DNA from: Tachypleus tridentatus
Taxonomy: Eukaryota; Arthropoda; Merostomata; Xiphosura; Limulidae
Direction of reading: 5' to 3'
DNA: 64,000 nt
Assembly: GCF_004210375.1 (NCBI RefSeq)
Contig: NC_134837.1
Coordinates: 160,125,310-160,189,309 of the forward strand
Shown: positions 11,477 to 22,760 of the stretch, piece after piece
Layout of the letters: every line of letters begins with the position of its first letter
Numbering within the stretch: position 1 is the stretch's first letter
Notes under the pieces: model-generated
Database searches by the model: none
Seen by the model: the letters and a program-made list of their open reading frames with translations, nothing else
What the model was told of the DNA's origin: nothing
Made by a program: the position numbers and the translations under genes

Positions 11477-13027
11477 GTCTAGTAGAGTTTATGATGGAGG
11501 TTAAAATTTGCGGCAAGAACTTGTGTATGTTTTTCAATATGATTTTAACAATTATGTCTGTGAGACTGTTGGTGTTTGTGGGATTTGTATATTCTGCCAT
11601 TATTTCCGAGAAAGTGGAAGTTATGGCAGATGTCAGTGTTGTTTCAATTGTTGTTGGTTGTGTATTTTGAGGTGGTTTTGGTATTTCCTCGTCACTTGGT
11701 AATGGTTTTCCTGTCGGGATGATGAATTTTAACCACTGCAGCGTATGTGTTTGTCTGTGTAGTTGTACTTTGTGGTGCTGGAGTGGTAGGTGTGGGTTCC
11801 TTAATTGTTCGTGGTGGTGGCGGCTTGTTCATGTTGGGATTGTTAATTTCGTATAAGTGTGTTTTTATGGATTTATATTTCTGGCAACCTTTATAATTTG
11901 CCGTGTGTTCTTCCCCACAATTGCAGCATTTGGGTTTGGGGTTCTGTTTTGTACAATGTGTAATGTGGTGATTCTCCCACAGCCCACACAACGCGCATTT
12001 GCTTGGCATGCTGCTGCTACATGTCCAAACCTTTGGCATTGGTAGCACTGTGTGACAACCACTGCTGGTGTTTTTGTTTGTTCTACTGTGTACTTATGAT
12101 ACCACATAGTGATACCATTATTAATGAATTGTGTAATATCCTGGCTGTTGTCTGTGACTACTTTGATTAGGTTTGTGGGTCTTTTAGTAATATTTGAAAT
12201 TATACGCTCAACTGAAATGTGTTTTATGTTTTGTGTACTTAACTCTTCCTTAACGTCTTCTATGTCTATTGAATTATGTACACCTCGTATCACAAAAGAT
12301 TTCGGTGTTGGTTTAGTTCCTGGTAGGTGTATTGTAATGCTTCCTGTTTTGAATGCGTCTGCAGGCCAAGCTTTTAGGAGACTGTTTAAGTCAGCGGGTT
12401 CCTGTCCTTGAACCAGAACACCGCCTCTGGGCAGACGCTTAATATTAGTAATCTTTGTATTAGGTTTGCACCTGTATATTTCTTTGGCCAATTGTGGTTG
12501 GTTGTAACTACCAGGAACTCCTTGGATTATAATTGCGTGCTCAGGTGATTTTGGTGCGAGTTGTGTATGTGTGTCTGTGGTGGTTGTTTTTTGTTTAATT
12601 TGTTTTTTTCTGACTTCGAGTCTGCACAAGCGTGAAGCCTTCGTCGTCAGAAAGAACTTCGTCTTTGTCTGAACATGTTTGTTTTTGAATATCCAGGGTG
12701 GGGTTTGGGTTGCTAGTACTGCTAGTTTTTGGCATATTAAAGTCTATAACCGTAGTCTTAGGTACATTGTCTTCACATGCTGAAATCATAATATCTTTTA
12801 CTAGTTTTCGTTTTTTTCGAGTCCTTACAGTATTTTCTTTAACCGGCGTTAACTTAGCTTTTAGTTCTTTTTCGGCTATGAACATTAAAGATTTTAATTT
12901 TAAATTATCATTATCTGTTTGGCCACAGTCACTAGACTTACTTTTTTGTCCCTGAAACAGACGGGCTTGCTCCCTCAGTCTCAGACGCTACATCGCTTTC
13001 CCTGGTCTCCGACTCCCCGACCGGCAT
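11469..13027 (-). pseudogene. LINE ORF1, inner copy, frameshifted
   Basis: Same protein as the outer ORF1. It starts at ATG 13027 (MPVGESETRESDV), where the outer copy has a TAA shortly after its own start; here that codon is TCA. The RRM-like region (IIIQGVPGSYNQPQL, RLPRGGVLVQ) and the CCHC knuckles (CYQCQRFGHVAAAC and two more) are present. Frame breaks: an extra A near 12945, an extra A near 12607, and one base too few at 11976-11978, 11706-11709 and about 11738. Once these are allowed for, the end falls on a TAA (11469-11471) overlapping the ORF2 ATG, exactly as in the outer copy. Confidence 0.85.
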
Positions 13028-13210
13028 GTCGCCTCGTTGTTTAGCGAAGGGGTATTTCCTGTCTTGGGCCAATTCAAATGGTAATAAGGTCTTCTGTCTA
13101 CTGGCGTAAAACTAAAATTCGAAGTGAAAAGTAAAAACACTAACAAAATATGAAGCAAAACACGTAGAAATCTAGAGCCTTTCAGAGGTATGTCTTTCCT
13201 TTACCTATTA

Positions 13211-14276
13211 CCAGAAATTCAAAACGGATTTCGAAAAAACCGCCAAACTACAGACCACCTAATTCGACTTACAGAATCAATTACCGACAGCTTCAACAAA
13301 AAAGAATGCACTGTAGCTTGCTTTCTCGACATTGAGAAAGCATTTGACACAGTGTGGCATAACGGCTTACGACATAGATTGCTTGAAATGGCGTTACTTC
13401 AGGAAACTATTCGCTGGCTGTCCAACTTTCTGGATAACAGAATGTGTAAAGTAAATGTAAATGGGGCCCACTCAGGGTCCTTTTCACCCGAAGCAGGAGT
13501 CCCGCAGGGAGGGGTTGTTAGCCTATATTATTTATCATGTACGTGAGTAATATGCCTCTGTCGGACCTAAATTTAGGTTATGCATCACAGTTCGCTGACG
13601 ATGTAGCAGTCTGGAAAAGTGCCCCCACTCCGTCAATAGCAGCAACGAACCTACAACCAGTCCTAAATAACATCGAAGAATACTGCCAGAAATACAGAAT
13701 CAAAATTAATATTCCAAAAACCCAAGTCATAGTATTCAGCAGACTGAATAAGCTGAAAAAAAATCCACCAAAACTCTATATGAATGGATCACTTTTACTG
13801 ACTGCTACTTCTGCTAAATTTCTAGGTCTAACCTATGACTCAAAATTAACGTGGCTACCACATATTAAAATGTACTGATACGAATCTGGAAAAGAGCAAA
13901 CTATGCAAGAAGTCTTTCAGGTAAAATCCAAGGAACATCACCAGACAACATACTTAAAATCTACAAAACGTACATTAGACCAACAATAGAATATGCATCA
14001 CCTGCCTGGATTAACATAGCACCCACACATGTACAGAAACTTCAACGTATACAAAATTCTGTACTAACTTCAGCATATAAAGTACCACGTAGCACCTCAA
14101 CCACATTCATGCACAAATATGCAAACATAGATACAATAGCTGAAAGACTCTTGCATAATTCTCTAAAATATTTCAATAAGAATTGGCATAAAAATGACTT
14201 AATGTGTGATCTCGACAGATATCACGTACATGATGTAAATGGTTCTAAATACCTCTCCCTTTTAACATATATTTAA
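13211..14276 (+). pseudogene. LINE ORF2, second half of RT and C-terminus, outer copy
   Basis: Continues the frame broken at 8199 with PEIQNGFRKNRQTTDHLIRL. Then come CFLDIEKAFDTVWH (RT motif A with catalytic Asp), GVPQGGVVS (motif B), a one-base loss at 13522-13523, QFADDVAVW (motif C), INIPKTQVIVFSR, LGLTYD, another one-base loss at 13867-13870, and the C-terminal region up to TAA 14274-14276. The A6 run after FNK is intact here, whereas the inner copy has lost one base. Confidence 0.88.
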
Positions 14277-14786
14277 GAAATGTAACACAAGCTGGCCACT
14301 ATGCACTAGACACTTAGTCCTTGTTTCTTTTATTTTATAATTATTATTTTCTTTTTTAATCATTATTATTATTTTTTTTTCTCTTTTTGAATTATTATTC
14401 AAGTATTGAATAATAATAATTATTATTACTTTCTTTTGTGTGTGTGTGTGTTACTACAAGTAGTAGTAGCATTCTCTCAATCGAGAAAAAGGAGAAAAAT
14501 ACAAAAAAAATATATATATGAAAATACAAAAAAATATATATATGGAAAAAAATTAAATGAAGAAAAAAAACAAAAAACTTCTTGTTCGTCCATGCATGGA
14601 CTGAGCCCTGAAATGGACCTGAGTATGATGTTATACTTTTACTCTGGCCCAAAGCTTTAAAAAAAACAAAAAAACAAACCCTAAAGACAGACGCTATAAT
14701 CGTTCGGGAGGGAGGAAGAGGTCAAATGTACCTGACCCTCCTGGGTATTTAACAACATCAATACCCAAATACCCACACAGTCAAAC
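14277..14786 (+). other. 3' UTR of the LINE, outer copy, with terminal hairpin
   Basis: Noncoding 510 bp: AT-rich simple repeats (about 14335-14560), then a more complex segment ending CCCACACAGTCAAAC. An 8-bp perfect stem with a 10-base loop sits at 14742-14767. There is no poly(A) tail. The end is fixed by the 12-bp TSD that follows. Confidence 0.8.
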
Positions 14787-14798
14787 TTGCAGTTTTCC

Positions 14799-15120
14799 CC
14801 TTTCCAGTTATGATCGTAGACTGTCAAGTATCGCAATAAATGTGTTGATTCTAAAGTTGTCGCGGCTTTTTTCATATTTTTGTAAAATTTTGTCGTTGAA
14901 TTTAAATGTTATTTTGAGTTTCACTTCATAATCCTTCGTATTGGACTTTTCCATGACCAGTCTCATACGCGTCGTACATTTCACGATAGTTCTTCACAAA
15001 CTAAACCAAAGAAGTGTAAAAATCTACTACAATACCAAGATGCAGGACAACACTTTATTGTTTCTTACTACGAGCATTAAACCTTTTTAGAAGGGTTCCC
15101 CAAAGGACAGCTATAATAAT
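14799..15120. other. Flank of the LINE insertion, nothing recognised
   Basis: AT-rich. It may be the far 3' part of the decayed ZMYM1-like unit to the right, but no frame is readable. Confidence 0.4.
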
Positions 15121-16985
15121 CGTTTACAATCGTTCAAACTGTTGCAGAAGTCCTGTCGCTTCGATACGTGCTGATGGCGTTTCGTCAGTACTGTTTTTGA
15201 ATGCTGATAAAGCATCAACTATTCTCTCCCAGCCTTGAATAAGACTTCTGCATTAATTTTTGCATGCTGACCAGCATTTATCAGACAGCTTCTTCATGGA
15301 TACTGTATGAGCGGATTTATAAATATAGGTTTGCAAAGTTTCCTTCCAGTGAATGGACGTCATATAAAACCTACATAGTTGCAGAAAGATATTGAAGAAG
15401 AAATATACAGCATTATATGCTCATACCAGTTAGAATGATTATGTTGAGCATGGTAAATATATATACAGCGAGTGAATTATTTCCTTTAATTCTAGATTGT
15501 AAGTCACTATAATGACCAGGTACATTGCTTGCATTGTCATATGGCTGTCCTCGACAATTGATGAGATTGAGTTCATGCAATTGGAGAGTGATGAATACTG
15601 CGTCAGAAACCTCTTCTGCTTGATGACTTACATTTGGGATGAAGCAGAAAAATCGTTCAACAGGAGATCCGTCGTCCTTTACGTGTCGTAATATGATGAA
15701 AAGTTCATCAACATGAGAGACACCAGGTGTTGAATCAACGCTGATGGGAAAATTATTTAGCGTACTTTGTTTTCTTAATAATTTCTTTTTTCACCATTTC
15801 CACCATTAATTGAATACATTTTTCACAAGTATAACACGAAAGGTAGGATGTGTCTCCTTTTCCTTTATTTCCAAAATGCAAATTATGTTCAGCCAAAAAC
15901 AGATCACATTCAGTAATAAGTTTAAGTGGCATTGCATAGTTTCCATTATGCAATGAATCAGATCGCTCATCTGCCCTAATGAAAGGAAAGCTCTGTGCAA
16001 AAAGTTATTTAACGACAGTAACCATTCGGTTAAGTATATTCCTCTAGTAATTTATCTTGTGATCTACTTGCTAGGAAATATTTACATATATTCTGCTCAA
16101 GACATTTCCTCTTTTTTTCAGAGTTATCACACACATAATCTGTACTCAAATGAACTTTCGTGTTCATTCAAACGAGCGATGCCATTTTTCCAGTTCTTGA
16201 TGCCTTCCTTTGCTATTTGGGTTTTTCCACCAAATGAATGACTTGTAGTGCAGATTACTTCCCAATATTTTTGAAATATACTAGATAGCTATATTTGTGT
16301 ATCTCCCTCCATTCAGCATCTGTGACCTCTGTAATGCCTCTTGGAAAATGAGAAACCATCGTTTTGCACAACTCCATGAACAGCCACATAATCTCAAATA
16401 AGGTTATTCATAATCCACTCAGTTGCTTGTTTGTTTGTTTGTTTTTGAATTTCGCACAAAGCTACTCGAGGGCTATCTGTGCTAGCCGTCCCTAATTTAG
16501 CAGTGTAAGACTAGAGGGAAGGCAGTTAGTTGTCACCACCCACCGCCAACTCTTGGGCTACTCTTTTACCAACGAATAGTGAGATTGAGCGTAACATTAT
16601 AACGACCTCAAGGCTAAAAGGGCGAGCATGTTTGGCGCAACGGAGATGCGAACCCACGATCCTCAGATTACGAGTCGCACGCCTTAACACGCTTGGCCAT
16701 GCCGGGTCCCATTCAGTTGCATCAGTGCTAATACCAATGTTCGAAATTTCATCATGTTTGCTTGTGCTTACAGATAATTTAATATTTTCCTCAATCTTTA
16801 AAACACTAACATTTTGGTAACTTCCACCTTTAAGAAAATAGTCTGTAGACGTGTTTTCGGCCCATGTATTAAGCTCAACGTTGCTTATGTCGCAGTAAAG
16901 CAAAATACCTACTGCCCACGTAGGTCTAATTTCCATTTCAGTATGTTCAACATTACACACATTTTTCGACTGCTTTGTCACGTTT
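15121..16985 (-). pseudogene. ZMYM1-like/DUF4371 hAT-related gene relic 1
   Basis: Pieces of a zinc finger MYM-type-1-like protein (domesticated or mobile hAT-transposase relative) appear in the correct order on the minus strand. An N-terminal region with TWAVGILLYCDISNV is at ~16860-16950. A TTF-type zinc-finger segment (GIKNWKNGIARLNEHESS) is at ~16170-16230. LITECDLFLAEHN is at ~15900, followed by ISVDSTPGVSHVDELFIILRH (~15690-15740), NCRGQPYDNASN (~15530-15560) and NSTDETPSARIEATGLLQQF (~15130-15190). Stops and frameshifts lie between the pieces, and a SINE (16427-16709) interrupts it. The function is lost. The family is recognised from memory of the DUF4371 hallmarks ISVD.T.D.SH and CRGQ.YD.A..M.G. 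Confidence 0.75.
16427..16709 (-). repeat. tRNA-derived SINE, family 1, inside the ZMYM1-like relic
   Basis: A well-preserved copy in reverse: oligo(TTTG) tail at 16427-16446, body with CTCTTTTACCAACGAATAGT, head ending GGCCATGCCGGG. An 11-bp TSD with one mismatch (CACTCAGTTGC 16416-16426 / CATTCAGTTGC 16710-16720) shows it entered the relic after the relic existed. Confidence 0.92.
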
Positions 16986-17084
16986 GTGAATCAAGTTTAG
17001 CGGTTTTTGCAAGATTACAATCATTCCTTCATTATAGATGTATAATGTGTAGTACAACAGGGATAAGATTTCGTTTAGTTATGT

Positions 17085-18177
17085 CTGTTAAGAGTGTTAA
17101 TCCTTCGGTATTGTTTTAAGGGTTCTTGTACTGTCGTGCGAATTGTACGAATGCATTTATGATTGCCTTGACTATGAAATTTGTCTCAGTCTCATTTACT
17201 GTGATTTGTTGTTTCTGAATTTGTTTTATTGGCATTTTCATGTGATGTGTTCTTGGGGCCTGTGCATACATATTATTTTTAGTTTGTACCGGTGCATTTT
17301 GTACTATTGGCATAGGTAATAGTGGTGTTTCTTCAGTGTAATTGGTTTGTTGATTTAATGTGCCTGTTTCAGTTTGCTTTGTATATATGTTTTATTCTAA
17401 TTTTGATATCCTTATATTTAGAATATCCTTTAAAGTTAGCTGTCAGCAATTATAGCATAGTGAGTTTTTGTGTTGTTGTGAGCATTATGAGTTGTGGTGG
17501 TCCCCATCACAGCTCACACATCAATTTGTTGCTTCCTCCACCCGAAATCTCTGGTACCACAATATAATACCCTCAGATAATTATACTGTGGATGTGCTGT
17601 AATTATGTTATGCTTTGATCATGTTGATTGATTGTTGTATTTTACTAGAAATAACGCGCTCTATTTTTGTGTATATGATGTTCCTGTCTCTTAGTATTTT
17701 TTTTCTGTGTCTATTCTTATATTTAGATCTTTGGATACAAACGTTTCTGTATGTGTACTATGATATTTTCTCAAGCCATTGTTGCAGAACTCTTTTAAGG
17801 TCAATGCCCTCTGTTCCCCTACTACCGAAGATACCACCTTTGAGTAACCTTTGAAGGCTGCTATTTTTACTTCTAGTTTCAAGCGTTTAATTTCTTTTCT
17901 AAGTTGTGGTTCTTTGTAACTACCTGCGACGCCTTGTAATATAAAGACAAATTTTGGTTGTTGTGTGTATTGATTTGATGACTTTGGTTTTTTTTTTGTA
18001 GTTTGTTTGTTCTGTTTTGATTGTTCTTTTGGCGTTACTAGAATGAAATAATTTTTATTTGATGTTTATGTTGGTTCTGTGCATGTTATCTGTTTCTTTA
18101 TAGGTCTGATATATTTGTTCCTCTTGAACTTTGTCTTTGGTAGTATCTGGAGCAGCCATCTTAGTGCCTATGCTCAT
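17085..18177 (-). pseudogene. LINE ORF1 relic (Jockey-like), no ORF2
   Basis: A decayed homologue of the ORF1 at 4937-6498. From a probable start Met at 18177 (MSIGTKMAAPDTT) one reads KPKSSNQYTQQPKFVFILQGV, GSYKEPQLRKEI (RRM-like core), then the zinc-knuckle region CVSCDGDHHNS.CSQQHKNSLCYNC around 17420-17525, then a lysine-rich tail. Several in-frame stops and frameshifts. It is more diverged than the 4.7-14.8 kb copies, so it is an older insertion or a different subfamily. No endonuclease or RT follows; the sequence runs into the ZMYM1-like relic. Confidence 0.72.
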
Positions 18178-21100
18178 ATTTCTTTAATGTTCTTTTTAGT
18201 TTGTTTTTACTTTTAAAGTCTTCCTTTTTCTTTGGTTTTAATATTTTTTATAGATCATCTAGTAAAATGCTGCCTCCTAAATGTTGCCACCCTGTTTCAG
18301 TGCTTAGTTGGCCTATGCATAAATACGACTTTACCATCAGACAACCGTTTAGTTTGCGTTGTTGAAAACTTATCTGATGAATCACTACTACAATACCTTA
18401 ACTTATGAGATTTAGGTTTTGTATAAGGTTAAAACCAAATATAAGGCATATAAGCAAATTGAAATGATATGTTGTTAATGTAGCTCTGTTATGTTTGCTT
18501 GATCAACCTTGCTGAGAGTTGATCAAGGAGTCAGCCCTTCATGACTGCAATAAGTGCTGGAAAAACACAAACCATGGTGTACTAACCCTAAGAAGAGAGA
18601 GATCACACTGAATAATGGGTATGACATAACATTGTCAGAGATTAAAAATAATGTTTCTCGAGTAGGAAAATTAATTAATTGCCTCACTAATAGGGTATTG
18701 GAAATTAACTATATGTTTGAGGTGTTTGCGCAGCTGTGAACAGCAATGTTAAGTAATGAGGCAAAACCAAAGTCTGGATGAAGGAAATGGGAATACAAAA
18801 ATAATTTTCTATAATTATAGATATAGATAAGTCAATAGCAGGATATTTTATTTTATTGAGGTAAAAAGGTATTGTCCTACCATCAATCCCTTTTATTTAT
18901 CATAAAAGAATGTTTTGGTTCATAAAATTATTCAAGTGTCCATAAAAAAATGTTAAAGCAAAATAAGAAGACTTGTGCAGGTTTTAGCTATTTAGTTGAC
19001 ACTCTGTTCTGGGTATGAAGCTTGATAATTATAAAACGAAAGTCAATAACTGTATAAAGTAATAATTAAATATCACTCTCATACAGGTTAAGTAACACAA
19101 AAAATCTGGGGTTTCTTATGAGAGCAGTAGTAATTACAAGCATGTAACTGACAGGAACAATAAATATCCAGGATTGATTGGAAAGGATACTCATTTAACA
19201 CCATTTAGGCAACCTAACAAACCTTTGCTGACTCATGCTTTTGTAGAATTGCAGATGTCCTATAAATGACCAAAAATAAGTCAAAGTCAGGAAGTTGTCA
19301 TCACCAGTAAGAGCTTGTTGATCCAATCTTGTTCAAATGAGAAGATCACTATTGTGATTGCATTACTAACTGTGTTAACCCAGTCTGATTTTCAATGACT
19401 GAAAACCTAAACTTATTTACCTCCTGGAGACCTATTGGGTAAATAAAACCATAGTGCCAAGACAAAATTTCTAGAATACACCTTCTTTCATTGTGAAATA
19501 CACCTTCAAAGAAAGAAACAATTAACCGAAACTGCCAATCAACTATAAATTTAAATTCCCAAATTTATCAACCAAAACATTTTTATGGCTTATGGCACGA
19601 GAAACGTAATAGAAAAGAAACTTAGGATAAAAAGCAGGAAGAAGAAATGCCAACGATTTCAATTCTAGTTGTGGACTGTGACTAAAATATCATTTTGTAT
19701 TCTCTTTCGTAACACCTTGTATTCTTCATTCTCTACATACACAAGTAAAACATAAATCTGCACTTATGAAAACTTTAACTGTCTTTGTCCACAGACAAAT
19801 AACTGAAAACGTGGGTGAAAGAGAACCAAAATGCCTGTTAATTCAATATTGAGTTGTTTTTTTTCAACTGAGTGAAATACACTTATTTCAAACAAAAATG
19901 TTTTGTCTGTTTCTCAAAAACAAAATTATTAGGTTTAAAACATCAGATAATTTGGTATTATTACAATAATATTGCTTCTGTAATTATTCATTGATTAGTT
20001 AACTAACCTATTGCAACAGGAGTAATAGCAATTGTATGAGGTTTACAATTGGAGAACATTTCAAGTGGATTGATGTTAAGATTTGGTAAACGCGATATTA
20101 AACTATCTATTTAATTAATTCTATTAAATTATCAGAGTTACTTTTCGAGTATCATCCTAAACAACGCGTGAGTAATTTGGTTAGGTAGACTATTCTGTGA
20201 CATATCTTGTATAATATTTTTTAATTAGCCGATGATAATAATGCTCCGTAACAGAAATGTTATTTGGGAAGTTTGTTTGTCTGTCCATAACAGGTATTAT
20301 TGGGTTGCCTATTGATAAATAGAGATGAACTATCTTTCTGCACCTGTTTGAAGAGGTTATGCCTTCCCATGCCTTTTTATCCACCATCCATGAATTTCAT
20401 CTAAAAATAATATCAAACTTTAATTTGCAGTTATCTGGTAAAAATAGCAACAAACAACTTTTCAGTTGAACTAAAAATTTGACGTCTATGTTAACACACG
20501 AAGTAACGCGATATTTATAAAGAAGTGAAAAAAAAATGCAACATATATCGTCAAAAATAATTTTCGTAAAAACAGTTGTTTGAAATATTCCTAGTATATT
20601 TGATATACGACAAATGTATGTACAGGGTATTTCTTATTTATTCACACCCCTTTTCAATAAAAACTGCAATGGCTGGCCACTTTATCAGGACTCTGTCACA
20701 CACAGTTTTAAAACATTCCATTTATTTGCACATGCAAAAATAGACTGGACTGTTGATGTGTCAGGTAACTGATGAAGCCCTATACGCACAAAATGTTGTT
20801 ATTACACTATAGTTACTCAGCAAAACATTGGGTAAAACCGAGGATCTCTCTTGACTTAACACCATTAAAAAGTGGTTATTGACTATCAGTCACTAACCAA
20901 AGGAAAATATTACTAAGCAGACTTGTAAAATGCAAAAAGCATCAAACAATTTATCCACACATATATAGTTAAATATATGTCTGTCTGTCATGTTCTGTGT
21001 CTCATGAAAGATTAGTCGTGCAAAAAGCAGATATCAACATACACGAGTTCATTAAAGGAAAATTATTCTTTTTTTTTTGCAATTCCTAAAATTTCGTATC

Positions 21101-21878
21101 AATATCAATATTGATCCACCATTCTTCATATCTGTTAAATGGTTAATCTGGAAAAAATATTAAAAACAAAAATGTTTATTTTTTTATGAGGGAACTTCAC
21201 ACAAAAAAAAACAATAGAGTTTCCCTTGTCAACTAATTAAAGAGAAATGTATTTAAGTAGCTGTTCATTGTTGTTCGGTTTATATATACTTCTTATTTAT
21301 GTATAGTGCCAGTATTCTATACATGCACGATCTAATTTTACTATGACGAAAAAGTTGTTTTGAAATTAATTGAATATCTCCTCTTTGGCATTTCTCGTAT
21401 AAATGACAGTTGTTAAAAAAACTCACTTTTATAACGATTTTTTCTTGTGTTTATCAAATGATAAGGAGCAGTGATATCCAGCGATAAACATTCCAGTGAT
21501 TACTTAGCAAAACTGAGTGCTGTAACATGCTGGATGAATCCATTGGATCATAAACCAAATATTTTTGCCAACAGTGTCTTGTATTCAGCTTCCTTTACTT
21601 AAAACAAACGTAATACAAATGCAATTTTCGTTATTGAAAAAACTCATGGAATGACAACAAACATATGTAGGCGCAGTCAACAGACAATCATTTTGTATAT
21701 ACTCTTTAATCCAAGGAATTTAGTTTGCTGTACACTTAATATTTATTCATCCATGATGTTAGGAAAACACTTAAGTTCAAGAAGTCTTGATAGAAATGAA
21801 ATAAAAACTTATTACGAAATTAGTACACAAATAATATCTTTAAGCTTCTTTAACTTCTTTATTTGGTTTAATGTTGTT
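18178..21878. other. No gene recognised
   Basis: About 3.7 kb of AT-rich DNA with only short, unremarkable frames. No SINE or recognisable transposon protein was seen. A sequence beginning ACAGGGTATTTCTTATTTATTC near 20630 looks as if it could start a repeat, but I could not find a matching end. Confidence 0.45.
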
Positions 21879-21985
21879 TGGAATTGGCACAAAGCTACAC
21901 AATGAGCTATCTGTGCTCTGCTCACCATTGGTATCGAAACACGGTTTTTAGCGGTGTGATTCCGCAGACATACCGCTAGGGGACA
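21879..21985 (-). repeat. tRNA-derived SINE, family 2, degenerate
   Basis: Read in reverse: GCGGTATGTCTGCGGAATC near the head and a tail with CACAGATAGCTCATTGTGTAG. The tail here resembles the family 1 tail as much as that of family 2. Old, many changes. Confidence 0.6.
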
Positions 21986-22029
21986 CTTTTATTTAATATA
22001 ACCAACTTTGGCATCACTAACATTTTTAT

Positions 22030-22760
22030 GGCATCATAATTATGTATTATATAAAAGTATCTGGCGTAATATTATTCCATTTTTCTTGAAGCTAGGTCAA
22101 ACTAGTACATTATTAGCCTGGAATACAGCAAATCTAATATCTGTTCTATGGGATTAAGTTGCTGACTTTGTAGCGACCACTCCATTTTCCGGAGATTTCC
22201 TGAGCATTTTCATCTGTTAAATAAACTTCACACTTCCTGAAAACGTGTTTAGTGTCATGATTTTTTGAAATATGAAATTCTACACAAGCAATTTCTTTAC
22301 AAAGAAACCAGAACGATACACTTCTATATTGTGGTATTTATGCTAATTCATGACTACACCAATTCTGTGAAGGTAGCTAATATAATTTTCAAATATTGTG
22401 TCTCAAACTATCACAGAGCTGCCTGCATTCTTAACAGTTAGCACAATATGTTTTTCCTAAAACCTTTTATTGCTTTCTTGGAGTCAAAAGTTTCAAATTT
22501 AGTCTTATTTGCCCAAAACACTTCATGACATTGTTCAAAAGATCAAAATACATAATCTTTCACAAAAGCTAGTTCCTTAGCATAGTACAAACGATTTTGC
22601 TATTGTCTTCAATGATCACATTTCTGTGGAATTTATGAGACTATGTACTACTTGAAACATTATTTGTACATGAATTGTTAACGGCATCACAAGGATTTTC
22701 ACAGTTTTCCTTTGGATTTTAGGAAATTAACTTTTGTTAACTGAACTCTTTCTAAATCTG
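22030..22760 (-). pseudogene. Tc1-like transposase relic
   Basis: Minus-strand fragments match the layout of a Tc1-family DDE transposase: FW.NKTKFETFDSKKAIKGF (the W.DE..F region) near 22470-22530, NHDTKHVFRK (the DN..KHT region) near 22240-22265, then KWSGRYKVSNLIP (the W...SPDLNPIE region) near 22150-22190. Stops and frame changes throughout; no inverted repeats located. Dead copy. Confidence 0.6.

Larger units (their letters stand above)
8200..13205 (-). mobile_element. Jockey-like LINE, inner copy, nearly full length, opposite strand
   Basis: A 5.0-kb copy of the same family as the outer element, minus strand, 5' end near 13205 (GGTAAAGGAAAGACATACC read in reverse) and 3' end at 8200. 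It lacks only about 19 bases present at the outer copy's 5' end. The duplicated target ATTA (8196-8199 / 13207-13210) is short for a LINE, with one extra T at 13206. By eye the two copies are very similar (five amino-acid differences over about 140 RT residues), so both inserted fairly recently. Between ORF2 and the 3' end lie AT-rich simple repeats (about 8390-8680). Confidence 0.9.
4727..14786 (+). mobile_element. Jockey-like LINE, outer copy, interrupted by an opposite-strand copy of itself
   Basis: A two-ORF non-LTR retrotransposon. A 12-bp TSD TTGCAGTTTTCC sits at 4715-4726 and 14787-14798 and fixes both ends. The copy is made of 4727-8199 (5' UTR ~210 bp, ORF1, endonuclease, first half of RT) and 13211-14786 (second half of RT, C-terminus, 3' UTR), about 5.05 kb without the insert at 8200-13205. 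The target ATTA is present on both sides of the insert (8196-8199 and 13207-13210), and the RT reading frame resumes correctly across it. The 3' end is not poly(A) but ends CAGTCAAAC. Clade is judged from the RRM-like/CCHC ORF1 plus the APE-type endonuclease and the RT motifs. Confidence 0.9.
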
